Part shown: piece after piece, positions 9,020-17,213 of the stretch
Position numbering within the stretch: position 1 is the stretch's first letter
Layout: each line of letters opens with the position of its first letter
Source of the DNA: Halomarina litorea
Lineage (GTDB): Archaea; Halobacteriota; Halobacteria; Halobacteriales; Haloarculaceae
Reading direction: 5' to 3'
DNA: 64,000 bases
Assembly: GCF_024227715.1 (NCBI RefSeq)
Contig: NZ_CP100448.1
Span: forward strand, 2,935,655 to 2,999,654
Position numbers and translations under genes: made by a program
Notes under the pieces: model-generated
Databases searched by the model: none
Told to the model about the DNA's origin: nothing
Seen by the model: only the letters and a program-made list of their open reading frames with translations

Positions 9020-9217
9020 ATGGCGACCCGACTCGTCTGTCGTGAGTGCCACCGCGTCCAGGAGGCCGGCGAGGAGCAGTCCTGCGTGGTCTGTGGGTCC
9101 ACCTCGCTGACCGAGGACTGGGCCGGGTACGTCGTCATCGCCCACCCCGAGACCTCCGAAATCGCCCGCGAGATGGACGTGACCGAACCCGGCGCGTACG
9201 CCCTGAAGGTCAGATAG
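9020..9217 (+). CDS. spt4: Transcription elongation factor Spt4 (RpoE'')
   Basis: A 65-residue zinc protein with two CxxC pairs (CREC near the N terminus, CVVC around residue 24) followed by the conserved SLTEDWAGYVVIAHPE segment. Spt4 binds the NGN domain of Spt5 and holds the clamp closed for processive elongation. I prefer ATG 9020; a GTG at 9014 overlaps the rpo7 stop and would add two residues. Its TAG stop shares one base with the GTG start of the next gene. Confidence 0.95.
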   Translation: MATRLVCRECHRVQEAGEEQSCVVCGSTSLTEDWAGYVVIAHPETSEIAREMDVTEPGAYALKVR

Positions 9218-9747
9218 TGCTCGACCTGCCGACGGCGCTCCGCGCCGAACTGAAAGACCCCGTCGGCCCGGTGTACACCGACCCCGTCGCCCTCCTCGCG
9301 GAGGCGGGCCGACCGCTCGTCAGCGTCGGCGACGTCGTCACGGAGTACCTCCTGCGCGAGACGACCCCCCATGTGGCGCTCGTCGACGGCATGACCAAGC
9401 GGACCGCCCTCGACGAGGAGGTCGACCGTTCGGCGTTCGACCGCGAGGTGCACGTCGAGAATCCCGCGGCAACCCTCTCGTCGGACCTCCTCGAAGCGCT
9501 CGTCGACGCGCTCCGGTCCGACGAGTCGACGGTCATCGTCGTCGACGGCGAGGAGGACCTCGCGGCGGTTCCCGCCATCGCCGTCGCGCCCGAGGGGTCG
9601 AGCGTCGTCTACGGCCAACCCGACGAGGGGATGGTGCTGGTGACCGTCGGCCCGGAGACGCGCGCCGCGATGCGCGCGTTCCTCGCCCGGATGGAGGGCG
9701 ACCGGGCGGGGGCGTGGCGCGCCCTCGGCATCGACCCCGACCCCTGA
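9217..9747 (+). CDS. GTP-dependent dephospho-CoA kinase (DUF359)
   Basis: A 176-residue protein beginning at GTG 9217, which overlaps the spt4 stop by one base; earlier in-frame codons lie inside spt4. It matches archaeal family DUF359, shown in Thermococcus to phosphorylate dephospho-CoA with GTP in the last step of CoA synthesis, replacing bacterial CoaE. Family features are VSVGDVVTEYLL, VALVDGMTKR, VIVVDGEEDLAAVPA and VVYGQPDEGMVLV. Its place inside a transcription/translation operon is conserved in many Euryarchaeota, though the reason is unclear. Confidence 0.9.
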   Translation: MLDLPTALRAELKDPVGPVYTDPVALLAEAGRPLVSVGDVVTEYLLRETTPHVALVDGMTKRTALDEEVDRSAFDREVHVENPAATLSSDLLEALVDALRSDESTVIVVDGEEDLAAVPAIAVAPEGSSVVYGQPDEGMVLVTVGPETRAAMRAFLARMEGDRAGAWRALGIDPDP

Positions 9748-9782
9748 GACCGCCCGTCGCCCGCGACGGCGAGTAGGCGCTT

Positions 9783-9796
9783 CGAAATCCTTTTAG
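9783..9796 (+). promoter_or_regulatory. BRE/TATA element before rps24e
   Basis: CGAAATCCTTTTAG combines a purine-rich BRE and a T-rich TATA element, 33 nt before the rps24e start. It suggests a fresh transcript for rps24e-rps27ae-kae1, separate from the upstream rpo7-spt4 run. Confidence 0.55.
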
Positions 9797-9828
9797 CCGC
9801 AACGAGAGGAATTACGGCCAACGTAACC

Positions 9829-10143
9829 ATGGAAGTCACCATCATCGAGGAGGAGGAGAACCCGATGTTGCACCGAAGCGACGTTCGCTTCGAGGTCACC
9901 CACGAGGAGGCGACGCCCTCCCGCCTCTCCGTCCGGGACTCGCTCGCCGCCAAACTGAACAAGGACGCCGACGAGGTCGTCATCCACACGCTGGACACCA
10001 AGTTCGGCATGCGCAAGACGGTCGGCTACGCGAAGGTGTACGACTCGCCCGAGGACGCCCGCGACGTCGAACAGGAGTACATGCTCGAGCGCAACAAGAT
10101 CGGCATGGACGAGGAGGCCGAACCCGAGGCGGAGGAAGCGTAG
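9829..10143 (+). CDS. rps24e: 30S ribosomal protein S24e
   Basis: A 104-residue archaeal/eukaryotic small-subunit protein. Recognisable segments are NPMLHRSDVRFEVTHEEATP near the start and KFGMRKTVGYAKVYDS in the middle, with an acidic C-terminal tail typical of halophiles. It has its own BRE/TATA upstream and is directly followed, after its TAG, by rps27ae (ATG at the next base), so the two are translated as a pair. Confidence 0.97.
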   Translation: MEVTIIEEEENPMLHRSDVRFEVTHEEATPSRLSVRDSLAAKLNKDADEVVIHTLDTKFGMRKTVGYAKVYDSPEDARDVEQEYMLERNKIGMDEEAEPEAEEA

Positions 10144-10278
10144 ATGCCCCGCCACGAGTACTACGACGACGACGGCACGACCGAGAAGAAGCAGTGCCCC
10201 CGGTGTGGCGACACCTTCCTCGCGGAACACGACGACCGGTTCCACTGCGGGAAGTGCGCCTACACCGAGTGGAAGTAG
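10144..10278 (+). CDS. rps27ae: 30S ribosomal protein S27ae
   Basis: A 44-residue zinc-ribbon ribosomal protein with CPRCGDTF and [10 protein letters not shown] as the two metal knuckles. It starts at the base after the rps24e stop codon and ends 6 nt before the GTG start of kae1/bud32. The order S24e-S27ae-Kae1 is widespread in archaea. The length is normal for the archaeal form, which lacks the ubiquitin fusion of eukaryotes. Confidence 0.96.
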   Translation: MPRHEYYDDDGTTEKKQCPRCGDTFLAEHDDRFHCGKCAYTEWK

Positions 10279-10284
10279 GGTAGC

Positions 10285-11868
10285 GTGCGCGTCCTCGGTA
10301 TCGAAGGGACGGCGTGGGCCGCGAGTGCGGCCGTCCACGACGCCGAGGCGGACGACACGACGATTCTCACCGACGCCTACGAACCCGACAGTGGCGGCAT
10401 CCACCCGCGCGAGGCCGCAGAACACATGCGCGAGGCCATTCCCGCCGTCGTCCGGGAGGCCCGCGACCGCGCGGACGACGACATCGACGCCGTCGCGTTC
10501 TCGCGGGGGCCGGGACTCGGTCCCTGCCTGCGCATCGTCGGGACGGCCGCTCGCGCGAGCGCTCAGACACTCGACGTCCCCCTCGTCGGAGTCAACCACA
10601 TGCTCGCGCACCTCGAAATCGGGCGGCACACCGCCGGCTTCGACTCCCCCGTCTGTCTGAACGCCAGCGGCGCGAACGCCCACCTGCTCGGCTTTCACAA
10701 CGGCCGCTACCGGATGCTCGGCGAGACGATGGACACGGGCGTCGGCAACGCCATCGACAAGTTCACCAGACACGTCGGGTGGTCCCACCCCGGCGGCCCG
10801 AAGGTCGAGTCGAACGCGAACGGGGGCGAGTACATCGACCTGCCGTACGTCGTCAAGGGGATGGACTTCTCCTTCTCGGGCATCATGAGCGCCGCGAAGG
10901 AGGCCTACGACGACGGCGAGTCCGTCGCCGACGTCTGTTTCTCCCTGCAGGAACACGTCTTCGGGATGCTCGCCGAAGTCTCGGAGCGGGCGCTCTCGCT
11001 GACGGGCAACGACGAACTCGTCCTCGGGGGCGGGGTGGGCCAGAACGCCCGCCTGCAGGCGATGCTCCGCGAGATGTGCGAGCAACGCGGCGCGTCGTTC
11101 CACGCCCCCGAACCCCGGTTCCTGCGGGACAACGCCGGGATGATAGCGGTCCTCGGCGCGCGGATGGCCGAGGCGGGCGACACCGTCGCCGTCTCCGACT
11201 CGCGGGTGCTGCCGAACTACCGGCCCGACGAGGTGGACGTGACGTGGCGCGCCGACGAGGACGTGGCCCGCGAGACGAGCGTCGGGACCCAGCGCGGGGC
11301 CGAGGCGGCGGTCCGACGGGTGGGCGACGCCAGCGTCGAGAAGGCGCGCGCACCGAAGGTCTACCGCCACCCGGAACTGGACGACAGACTGCGTCGCGAG
11401 CGCACCCGCGGGGAGGCCCGCCTGCTCCACGACGCCCGGAAACTCGGCGTCTCCACGCCGGTCATCCGGGACGTCGACCCCCGCGAGGCCACCCTGACGC
11501 TCGAACACGTGGGCGCGTCCGACCTCGGGGAGTCGCTCTCCGAGGGCGCCGTCGGGGCGGTCGGTCGCCACCTCGCGACGCTCCACGGCGCGGGACTGGT
11601 CCACGGCGACCCGACGACGCGTAACGTCCGCGTCTCGGGGGCCGACGCCAGCGAGCGCGTGTGGCTCATCGACTTCGGCCTCGGCTTTCACTCCTCGCAC
11701 GTCGAGGACTACGCGATGGACCTCCACGTCTTCGAACAGTCGCTGGCCGGGACGGCCCGCGACCCCGCGCCACTGCTCGGCGCCTTCGAGGCAGCCTACC
11801 GCGAGGCGGGCGACCCGCGGGTGGTCGCCCAACTACGGGAGATAGAGGGGCGCGGGCGCTACCAGTGA
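10285..11868 (+). CDS. kae1: Kae1-Bud32 fusion: tRNA t6A synthase and its kinase/ATPase
   Basis: A 527-residue fusion starting at GTG 10285. Residues 1 to about 325 are Kae1/TsaD: metal ligands His105 and His109 in NHMLAHLE, STG-like nucleotide regions GVGNAIDK and LVLGGGVGQNARL. From about residue 340 the protein is Bud32, a small atypical kinase with catalytic loop HGDPTTRN (Asp442, Asn447) and IDFG (Asp463). KEOPS uses these subunits to place threonylcarbamoyl on A37 of ANN-decoding tRNAs; Bud32 acts as an ATPase on the complex. The fusion is known in many Euryarchaeota. It ends the cluster 6 nt after rps27ae. Confidence 0.97.
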   Translation: MRVLGIEGTAWAASAAVHDAEADDTTILTDAYEPDSGGIHPREAAEHMREAIPAVVREARDRADDDIDAVAFSRGPGLGPCLRIVGTAARASAQTLDVPLVGVNHMLAHLEIGRHTAGFDSPVCLNASGANAHLLGFHNGRYRMLGETMDTGVGNAIDKFTRHVGWSHPGGPKVESNANGGEYIDLPYVVKGMDFSFSGIMSAAKEAYDDGESVADVCFSLQEHVFGMLAEVSERALSLTGNDELVLGGGVGQNARLQAMLREMCEQRGASFHAPEPRFLRDNAGMIAVLGARMAEAGDTVAVSDSRVLPNYRPDEVDVTWRADEDVARETSVGTQRGAEAAVRRVGDASVEKARAPKVYRHPELDDRLRRERTRGEARLLHDARKLGVSTPVIRDVDPREATLTLEHVGASDLGESLSEGAVGAVGRHLATLHGAGLVHGDPTTRNVRVSGADASERVWLIDFGLGFHSSHVEDYAMDLHVFEQSLAGTARDPAPLLGAFEAAYREAGDPRVVAQLREIEGRGRYQ

Positions 11869-11877
11869 GTCGCGTGG

Positions 11878-13437
11878 TCAGTCGTTGCTCACGGTGTTGC
11901 TAACGCGCACCTCGCCGTCCGCGTCGTCGGCGTACGAGAGGAGGTCACCGACCGTGTCGACGATGACGGAAGGCTGGACCGCGCTGGTGGCGATGTCCGC
12001 CCGCGTCGCCTCGCCCGTGAGTACGCAGGCCGACAGACAGCCCACCCGTTCGGCCATCGATATCTCCGTCGATAGGCGGTCGCCGACGACGGCGACGTCC
12101 TCGGGGGCGATACCGTCGGTCTCGAGAATGTGGGAGACCATCGCGGGGTCCGGCTTGCCGAAGACGCGCGTCGGTTCGCGGCCGGTCGCCGTCTCCAGGA
12201 GCGCTCCGATAGCCCCGCAGTCCGGCACGAAGCCCTCCGGCGTCGGGCAGACGGTGTCCCCGTGGGCGAGGAGGAACTCGGCACCCTCGCGGATGGCGAG
12301 GGTCGCCCGCCGGACCTTCTCGTAGGTGAGTTCGCGGTCGAACCCCACCACGACGTACTCCGGGTCGTCCTCCTCGACGGCGAACCCCCGGTCTGCCAGG
12401 GCGTCCCGCATCGCCGACGTCCCGACGACGTAGAGGCGCTCGGCCCCTCGCGCTTCCAGGTAGGCGATGACGCCGTCCGTCGAGAGGACGACATCCTCGG
12501 GGGCGGCCGGGATACCGAGTGCGGTCAGCTTCCTCGCGTACTCCGGTTTCCAGGCCGAGGAGTTGTTCGAGAGGAAGTAGACGTCGACGCCGGCCGCCCG
12601 GAGGGCCTCGACGACGTCCGCGGCCCCGTCGAGGAGGGTATCGCCGAGGTAGAGCGTCCCGTCGAGGTCGAAGAAGACTGCCTCCTTGTCGGTCAGCGAG
12701 AACGACCCGAACGTCCGGTCGGCGGCCCGAAGGTCTACCATGTCGTCGACCTCCACCCAGCGCGCACCGCCGATGTCGACGGGGGCGACCTCGCACTCGC
12801 CGAGGACCGCGTCGATGGCCACCTCGGCCCAGGCGTCGTACTGTCCATCGTCGAGGAGTCGGCCCCCCCGGTCGAACAGGCGGGTCGAGAACTCCCGGGA
12901 GAAGCGGTAGGCGTCGATGGAGACGGCGCTCGCGGCTTCCGGCGGGACGTCCTTGGCGATGTGGTCGACGTGGCCGTCTCCGTCGGTCGTCACCTTCATC
13001 GCCTCCTCGGAGTAGGTCCCGTAGTCACACGCGATGGCGCTGTCGGCGTCGCTGTCGAGGAGCGTCTCGACGACACAGGGGTCGAACACGACGTCGCCGT
13101 TGCTCAGGAGGAACGGTTCGCCGGCGAGTTCCTCCCGGGCCTGGTACAGCGAGAACAGGTTGTTCGTGTTGGCGTATCGGTCGTTCTCGACGACCGAGAC
13201 GGAGAGGTCCTCGCGGCTGGCGGCGACCTCCTCGCAGACCGCTCGCGCCCGGTCGGGGAGATAGCCGACGACGACGACGACGTTCGACACCCCGGCGTCG
13301 GCGTAGGCGTGGAGCTGATGGCCGAGGATCGGGGTCCCGGCGACGGGGATACACCCCTTCGGGACGTCGAGGGTGACCGGCCGGAGCCGGGAGCCGATGC
13401 CTGCAGCGAGGACGACGGCAGTGTCGACTTCCTCCAT
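11878..13437 (-). CDS. Nucleotidyltransferase (LicC-like) - HAD-IIA phosphatase fusion
   Basis: A 519-residue two-domain protein. Residues 1-245 form a sugar/alcohol-phosphate nucleotidyltransferase: VVLAAGIGSRLRPVT with PKG Lys27, LSNGDVVFD (113-119), and ANTNNLFSLY (90-99), which is typical of LicC-type cytidylyltransferases acting on phosphocholine, inositol phosphate or related alcohol phosphates. Residues 252-519 form a NagD/GroP-type HAD-IIA phosphatase: FFDLDGTLYLG (256-266), FLSNNSS (288-294), FGKPDPAM and VGDRLSTEI. HAD-IIA members include glycerol-phosphate phosphatases. Its own TATA (GACTAAAT, about 27 nt upstream on this strand) points to a leaderless transcript. Neighbours on the same strand are a GDPD and a glycerophosphotransferase, so a CDP-alcohol or glycerol-phosphate substrate is likely (inference). 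Confidence 0.88.
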   Translation of the reverse strand: MEEVDTAVVLAAGIGSRLRPVTLDVPKGCIPVAGTPILGHQLHAYADAGVSNVVVVVGYLPDRARAVCEEVAASREDLSVSVVENDRYANTNNLFSLYQAREELAGEPFLLSNGDVVFDPCVVETLLDSDADSAIACDYGTYSEEAMKVTTDGDGHVDHIAKDVPPEAASAVSIDAYRFSREFSTRLFDRGGRLLDDGQYDAWAEVAIDAVLGECEVAPVDIGGARWVEVDDMVDLRAADRTFGSFSLTDKEAVFFDLDGTLYLGDTLLDGAADVVEALRAAGVDVYFLSNNSSAWKPEYARKLTALGIPAAPEDVVLSTDGVIAYLEARGAERLYVVGTSAMRDALADRGFAVEEDDPEYVVVGFDRELTYEKVRRATLAIREGAEFLLAHGDTVCPTPEGFVPDCGAIGALLETATGREPTRVFGKPDPAMVSHILETDGIAPEDVAVVGDRLSTEISMAERVGCLSACVLTGEATRADIATSAVQPSVIVDTVGDLLSYADDADGEVRVSNTVSND

Positions 13438-13498
13438 TTACCCACCGAAGGGTCGAGTCGATTTAGTCGTGTTCCCTGCAACACAACTCGATTCGTTC

Positions 13499-14374
13499 CT
13501 ACCGGACCATCGTATCGAGGGGAACGTCGGTGATGAGGCCGTCGACGGCGGTTCCCGCGAACGCGGCAGCGTGCTCCGGCGTCTCGATGGTCCAGACGTT
13601 GACCAGACGCCCCTCCCGGTGGGCGCGGGCGACGACATCGACCGGTTCGTACGGACCGGCGACGTACGCCTCGTCGAACAGGGGCGTCCCCGGAACCATG
13701 TTCCGAGGGACGTGGACCGCCTCGCAGTCGTGTCTGCGGGCGACGGTGAAGCCGTCCTCGATGGAGTCCGAGAGGACGGCGGCGAGCGGAACGTCGGGGT
13801 CGGCGTCGCGGACCGCACCGAGCGCACCTTCGAAGAACGAGGAGACGAGGAGGTCGTGGCCGGAGGCCCCGACGAGGGCGAGCACCCGGTCGACGAACGG
13901 GCGCCAGTCCCGCCGACTCCGCTTGAGGGCGTCTTGGGTGAGGAGTCCCTCGGGCCCCGGGTCGACGCCGGGGTGTTTGAGTTCGGCGTTCAGCGCCACC
14001 GACGCGGGAAGCGCTTCGACGACCTCTTCGAGGAGCGGTATCGGCTGGCCGCTGTCGAGGACGTCGAGCGACCGCAGTTCGTCGAGCGGGGTCTCCCAGA
14101 CCGCCTGACCCTGTCGCGACGGGTCGGCGTCCGTCACCCGGTCGAGGGTCCCGTCGTGGAAGACGACAGGGACCCCCTCGGCGCTCGGCATCACGTCGAT
14201 TTCGACCATCCCGGCCGACGGGACCGATCCGCCCGTGGTCGAACCGCGCACCGCCTCGAGCGTGTTCTCCGGGAACACGCCCGCGAACCCCCGGTGAGCG
14301 ATGGTGGTGAAACCCCCGTCGCCGGGCGAATCAGGAGGAGCGCCCGACGTCACAGTCGAGTCAGCGCGCTGCAT
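13499..14374 (-). CDS. Glycerophosphodiester phosphodiesterase
   Basis: A 291-residue GDPD-family TIM barrel. Catalytic features are IAHRGF (His27, Arg28), PENT (Glu36), VEID (Glu58, Asp60) and VVFHDGTLDRVT (His73). It hydrolyses glycerophosphodiesters to glycerol phosphate and an alcohol using a divalent cation. I choose ATG 14374; a TTG one codon earlier is possible. There is no clear signal peptide, so it is probably cytosolic. A TATA box about 27 nt upstream (minus-strand CTTAATA) suggests its own leaderless mRNA although it lies between two related genes on the same strand. Confidence 0.93.
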   Translation of the reverse strand: MQRADSTVTSGAPPDSPGDGGFTTIAHRGFAGVFPENTLEAVRGSTTGGSVPSAGMVEIDVMPSAEGVPVVFHDGTLDRVTDADPSRQGQAVWETPLDELRSLDVLDSGQPIPLLEEVVEALPASVALNAELKHPGVDPGPEGLLTQDALKRSRRDWRPFVDRVLALVGASGHDLLVSSFFEGALGAVRDADPDVPLAAVLSDSIEDGFTVARRHDCEAVHVPRNMVPGTPLFDEAYVAGPYEPVDVVARAHREGRLVNVWTIETPEHAAAFAGTAVDGLITDVPLDTMVR

Positions 14375-14397
14375 CAACCGGAGAGAACACGCACGGC

Positions 14398-14405
14398 GTA
14401 TTAAG
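14398..14405 (-). promoter_or_regulatory. TATA box of the GDPD gene
   Basis: On the minus strand CTCTTAATAC lies 24-31 nt before ATG 14374. It is one of the few AT-rich strings here and supports an independent leaderless transcript. Confidence 0.5.
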
Positions 14406-14469
14406 AGTCACTACTACGAGTATGTCCTGATTCCCCGCTAGACTGTGCGCTAGTTTGACAGGGGGAGCG

Positions 14470-15669
14470 CTACTGGTCGCGTTCTCGACCGGAGAGTGCC
14501 CGGACGGCCTCGAAGACCGTCGCCGACCGCGACCCGGTCGCGTCGACGAGAAACGCCTCCCGCAGCGCGCTCCGGCGGGCCGCGTACGGGTCGGCCTCGA
14601 TGGCGTCGGTGAGGCGGGCGAGAAGCGAGTCGGTGTCGACCGCGACCGGACCGGGAACGAACGTCTCGTAGTCGTAGTAGAACCCCCGCTCCGCCCGGTA
14701 GGTCTCGAGGTCCGGCGCGTAGAACACGACCGGGCGGTCGAGCAGGAGGAAATCGAGGAACACCGACGAGTAGTCGGTGACGAGGACGTCGAAGGCGTCC
14801 AGTAGCGGGTAGACGTCGTCGACCCCCTCCAGCGTCGAGACGTGGTCGAGGCCGTCGACGGACGAGACTCGCTCGAACGGGTGGGGCTTGACGAGGAGTC
14901 TGGCACCGACGGCGTCCAGGCGGCGGTCGACCGCCTCGAAGTCGACGCGGTCTGCGAGGTCTGCGCCCGGTTCACGGAAGGTCGGCAGGTAGAGGACGAG
15001 CGGTCCGTCCGCCCCCGCGGCGGCGAGTCGCTCCTCGACGTCCGGGTCGGACGTGGGGTCCTCGTCCGGACCGGCCCCCACCAGCGGGTCGTGGCGAGGG
15101 TAGCCGAGCACCCGGATGCGGTCAGGCGAGACGCCGAGGCCGGTGTGGAACTGGTGGACGGCCATCGGGGACGGGACGACCAGCGCGTCGAACCGGCGTG
15201 CGAGCGCGCGGTGGGCCCAGCGGACCACACGAGGGGCCCGTCGCAGTTCCGCGTCGAACCCGATGGTCTTGACGGGGAGCCCGTGCCACAGGTTGACCAG
15301 CGTCGCTCCGCCGATGGCCCCGGTGCCCACGTCGCGCGGTCCGTGTGTCACCACCGCGACGCCGGCCCGCAGTCGGAGCCACGTCCCCCGGACCGACCGG
15401 ACGCGGTGGGCGTCGTAGCCCGCCTTGCGGAGCGCAGTCACCGTCTCGCGGTCCTTCGAGAGCCACACGGCCCTCACCTCGGGGACACCCTCTGCGTGGA
15501 GGAAGAGGTACTTCGCGTTGTCGACGAACCCCGAACCGAGTCCGGCACCGAACACCCAGAGGTCCGGGTCGCGCGCGTAGAACCGTGAGAGGAACGCCGT
15601 CACCGCGTGGCGAAGCACCCTGAACAACAGCGACGCGTGGTCGTACCACCGGCGAGTCCTGTCGGTCAT
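14470..15669 (-). CDS. CDP-glycerol glycerophosphotransferase family protein (TagB/TagF-like)
   Basis: A 399-residue member of the CDP-glycerol:glycerophosphotransferase family. Conserved pieces are NLWHGLPVKTIGFD, VLGYPRHD, LVLYLPTFRE, LLVKPHPFE and, near the C terminus, TDYSSVFLDFLLLDRPVVFY. In Gram-positive bacteria such enzymes add or polymerise glycerol phosphate from CDP-glycerol in teichoic acids; archaeal members have unknown acceptors and may decorate glycans or lipids. There are hydrophobic patches near the N terminus but no clear signal peptide, consistent with a peripheral membrane enzyme. A minus-strand TTATTC about 30 nt before the start fits a promoter. The GDPD and cytidylyltransferase-phosphatase genes follow on the same strand. 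Confidence 0.9.
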   Translation of the reverse strand: MTDRTRRWYDHASLLFRVLRHAVTAFLSRFYARDPDLWVFGAGLGSGFVDNAKYLFLHAEGVPEVRAVWLSKDRETVTALRKAGYDAHRVRSVRGTWLRLRAGVAVVTHGPRDVGTGAIGGATLVNLWHGLPVKTIGFDAELRRAPRVVRWAHRALARRFDALVVPSPMAVHQFHTGLGVSPDRIRVLGYPRHDPLVGAGPDEDPTSDPDVEERLAAAGADGPLVLYLPTFREPGADLADRVDFEAVDRRLDAVGARLLVKPHPFERVSSVDGLDHVSTLEGVDDVYPLLDAFDVLVTDYSSVFLDFLLLDRPVVFYAPDLETYRAERGFYYDYETFVPGPVAVDTDSLLARLTDAIEADPYAARRSALREAFLVDATGSRSATVFEAVRALSGRERDQ

Positions 15670-15830
15670 CCCTGTCCGGTCCGAGGGGAGAGCGGCGAAT
15701 AAGTGGGTGGGGGAGTCGCCGTCGACGGGGACGGACGGGACCCGCGCTCGGAGACGTTCGGGACTGTCCGGTCGCTACGCGCGTCGAGTCGGTGGCAAAC
15801 GACTTAACGGACCCCGACGTATCGGCGCGC

Positions 15831-16097
15831 ATGGTTGATAAGCCACAGACCGGAGAGATATTCGGCGTCCCGTACAACTTCGACCGGCCCAGTCTCGGGC
15901 GCATGCTCTCGTCGTACTGGCGGCCCGGCGAGGGGATGCTCGTCGAGAAGCCCTTCGGCGTCGGCTACACCCTGAACCTCGCTAACTGGCGCTCGTGGCT
16001 CGTCCTCGGACTCGCCGGCGCCCTCTACTACCAGGAGCGCAGCGGCGACACCGACACTCGCGACGAGGACGAACCGGTCGAAGTCATCGTCGACTGA
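15831..16097 (+). CDS. DUF5808-like small membrane protein
   Basis: An 88-residue protein. The segment EIFGVPYNFDRPSLGRML and the later PFGVGYTLNLANW match the pattern I associate with DUF5808 (FG-PY-F...P...W-P......K-FG-GY-LN). One hydrophobic helix follows (WLVLGLAGALYY) and the tail is acidic. TATA-like CTTAAC sits 23-28 nt before ATG 15831, favouring this start over a GTG at 15792. Function is unknown. Confidence 0.8.
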   Translation: MVDKPQTGEIFGVPYNFDRPSLGRMLSSYWRPGEGMLVEKPFGVGYTLNLANWRSWLVLGLAGALYYQERSGDTDTRDEDEPVEVIVD

Positions 16098-16245
16098 GGA
16101 CCGCTCGCGCCGTTTTCAGGGTGACCCTCGGCCCGTAGCCCGCCGACCGGACCACGCTCGCCGGTCCGCTCGCCCGTTCGCGGTCCTCGCTCCGCTCGGA
16201 CCACGCTTTCGCCACCCCTTTTCTCTCAGCCCACTCAGAGCGCGT

Positions 16246-16893
16246 ATGCTCAGCTACGTCACCACCAACCCCGGCAAGGTCCGCGAGGCCGAACAGTACC
16301 TGGAGGAGGTCCGGGCGGTCGACTTCGACTACACGGAGATTCAGGCCTCCGAACTCGGTCCCATCGCCGCCCGCGGCGCCCGCGAGGCGTTCGCCCACGT
16401 CGGCGGCCCGGTCATCGTCGACGACGCCGGCCTGTTCGTTGACGACCTGGACGGCTTCCCCGGCCCCTACTCGGCGTACGTCGAGGACACCCTCGGCGTC
16501 GAGCGGGTGGGCGAACTGGCGCGACAGGAGGGCACGCTCCGCGCGCACTTCCGGTGTGTCATCGCCTACTGCGACGGCGAGGGGTTCGCCGCGACGCCCG
16601 AACCCGTCGACCGGGGCGAACGGCGGGGGCAGGACCTCGCGGCGGACGACCGCGCGACGGCCAGCACCGACGACACCGTCGACGCCGGCGACGTCCCCGT
16701 CAAACTGTTCGAGGGGTCGGTCCCGGGGCGCATCGTCGAACCGCGCGGCGAGGGCGGGTTCGGCTACGACCCCATCTTCGAGCACGACGGGGAGACGCTC
16801 GCCGAGATGAGCACCGAGGAGAAGAACGCCGTCTCACACCGCGGGCGTGCGCTCGCGAAGTTTGGGGAGTGGTTCCAAGCGCGAACGCAGTGA
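16246..16893 (+). CDS. rdgB: XTP/dITP pyrophosphatase (RdgB/HAM1 family)
   Basis: A 215-residue non-canonical purine NTP pyrophosphatase that removes dITP and XTP from the nucleotide pool. Motifs are YVTTNPGKVREAEQYL at the N terminus, VIVDDAGLFVDDLDGFPGPYS, EGSVPGRIV and GFGYDPIFE, then TEEKNAVSHRGRAL. A hydrophilic insertion at about residues 127-161 is larger than in most homologues. The last dozen codons run into a 111-bp tandem repeat, so the native C terminus may have been altered when the repeat arose. Confidence 0.95.
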   Translation: MLSYVTTNPGKVREAEQYLEEVRAVDFDYTEIQASELGPIAARGAREAFAHVGGPVIVDDAGLFVDDLDGFPGPYSAYVEDTLGVERVGELARQEGTLRAHFRCVIAYCDGEGFAATPEPVDRGERRGQDLAADDRATASTDDTVDAGDVPVKLFEGSVPGRIVEPRGEGGFGYDPIFEHDGETLAEMSTEEKNAVSHRGRALAKFGEWFQARTQ

Positions 16894-17161
16894 GCGCTTG
16901 GAACGAGACGAGACGCAGCGCGAGCGGAGCGAGCGACCGTCTCGGCATAGTTCGCCGAGCGCCAGCGAGGCGAGGGGGTTCGCTTGCGAACGCGAACGCA
17001 GTGAGCGCTTGGAACGAGACGAGACGCAGCGCGAGCGGAGCGAGCGACCGTCTCGGCATAGTTCGCCGAGCGCCAGCGAGGCGAGGGGGTTCGCTTGCGA
17101 ACGCGAACGCAGTGAGCGCTTGGAACGAGACGAGACGCAGCGCGAGCGGAGCGAGCGACCG
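16881..17161. repeat. 111-bp perfect tandem repeat, 2.5 copies
   Basis: Two identical 111-bp units (16881-16991 and 16992-17102) are followed by a partial third (17103-17161). Each begins GCGAACGCAGTGAGC and contains GCGAGCGGAGCGAGC and the hairpin GTTCGC-TT-GCGAAC. The unit is 37 codons long, so all frames stay open through it and give spurious repetitive proteins. The first unit contains the rdgB stop codon. The internal strings resemble the degenerate GAACGNAGTGAGC-type intergenic sequence common in haloarchaea. Confidence 0.95.
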
Positions 17162-17213
17162 GTTCGGTTCGACGACCCACAGGGTTTTGTACTATCAGGA
17201 ATCAGAGAATGTA

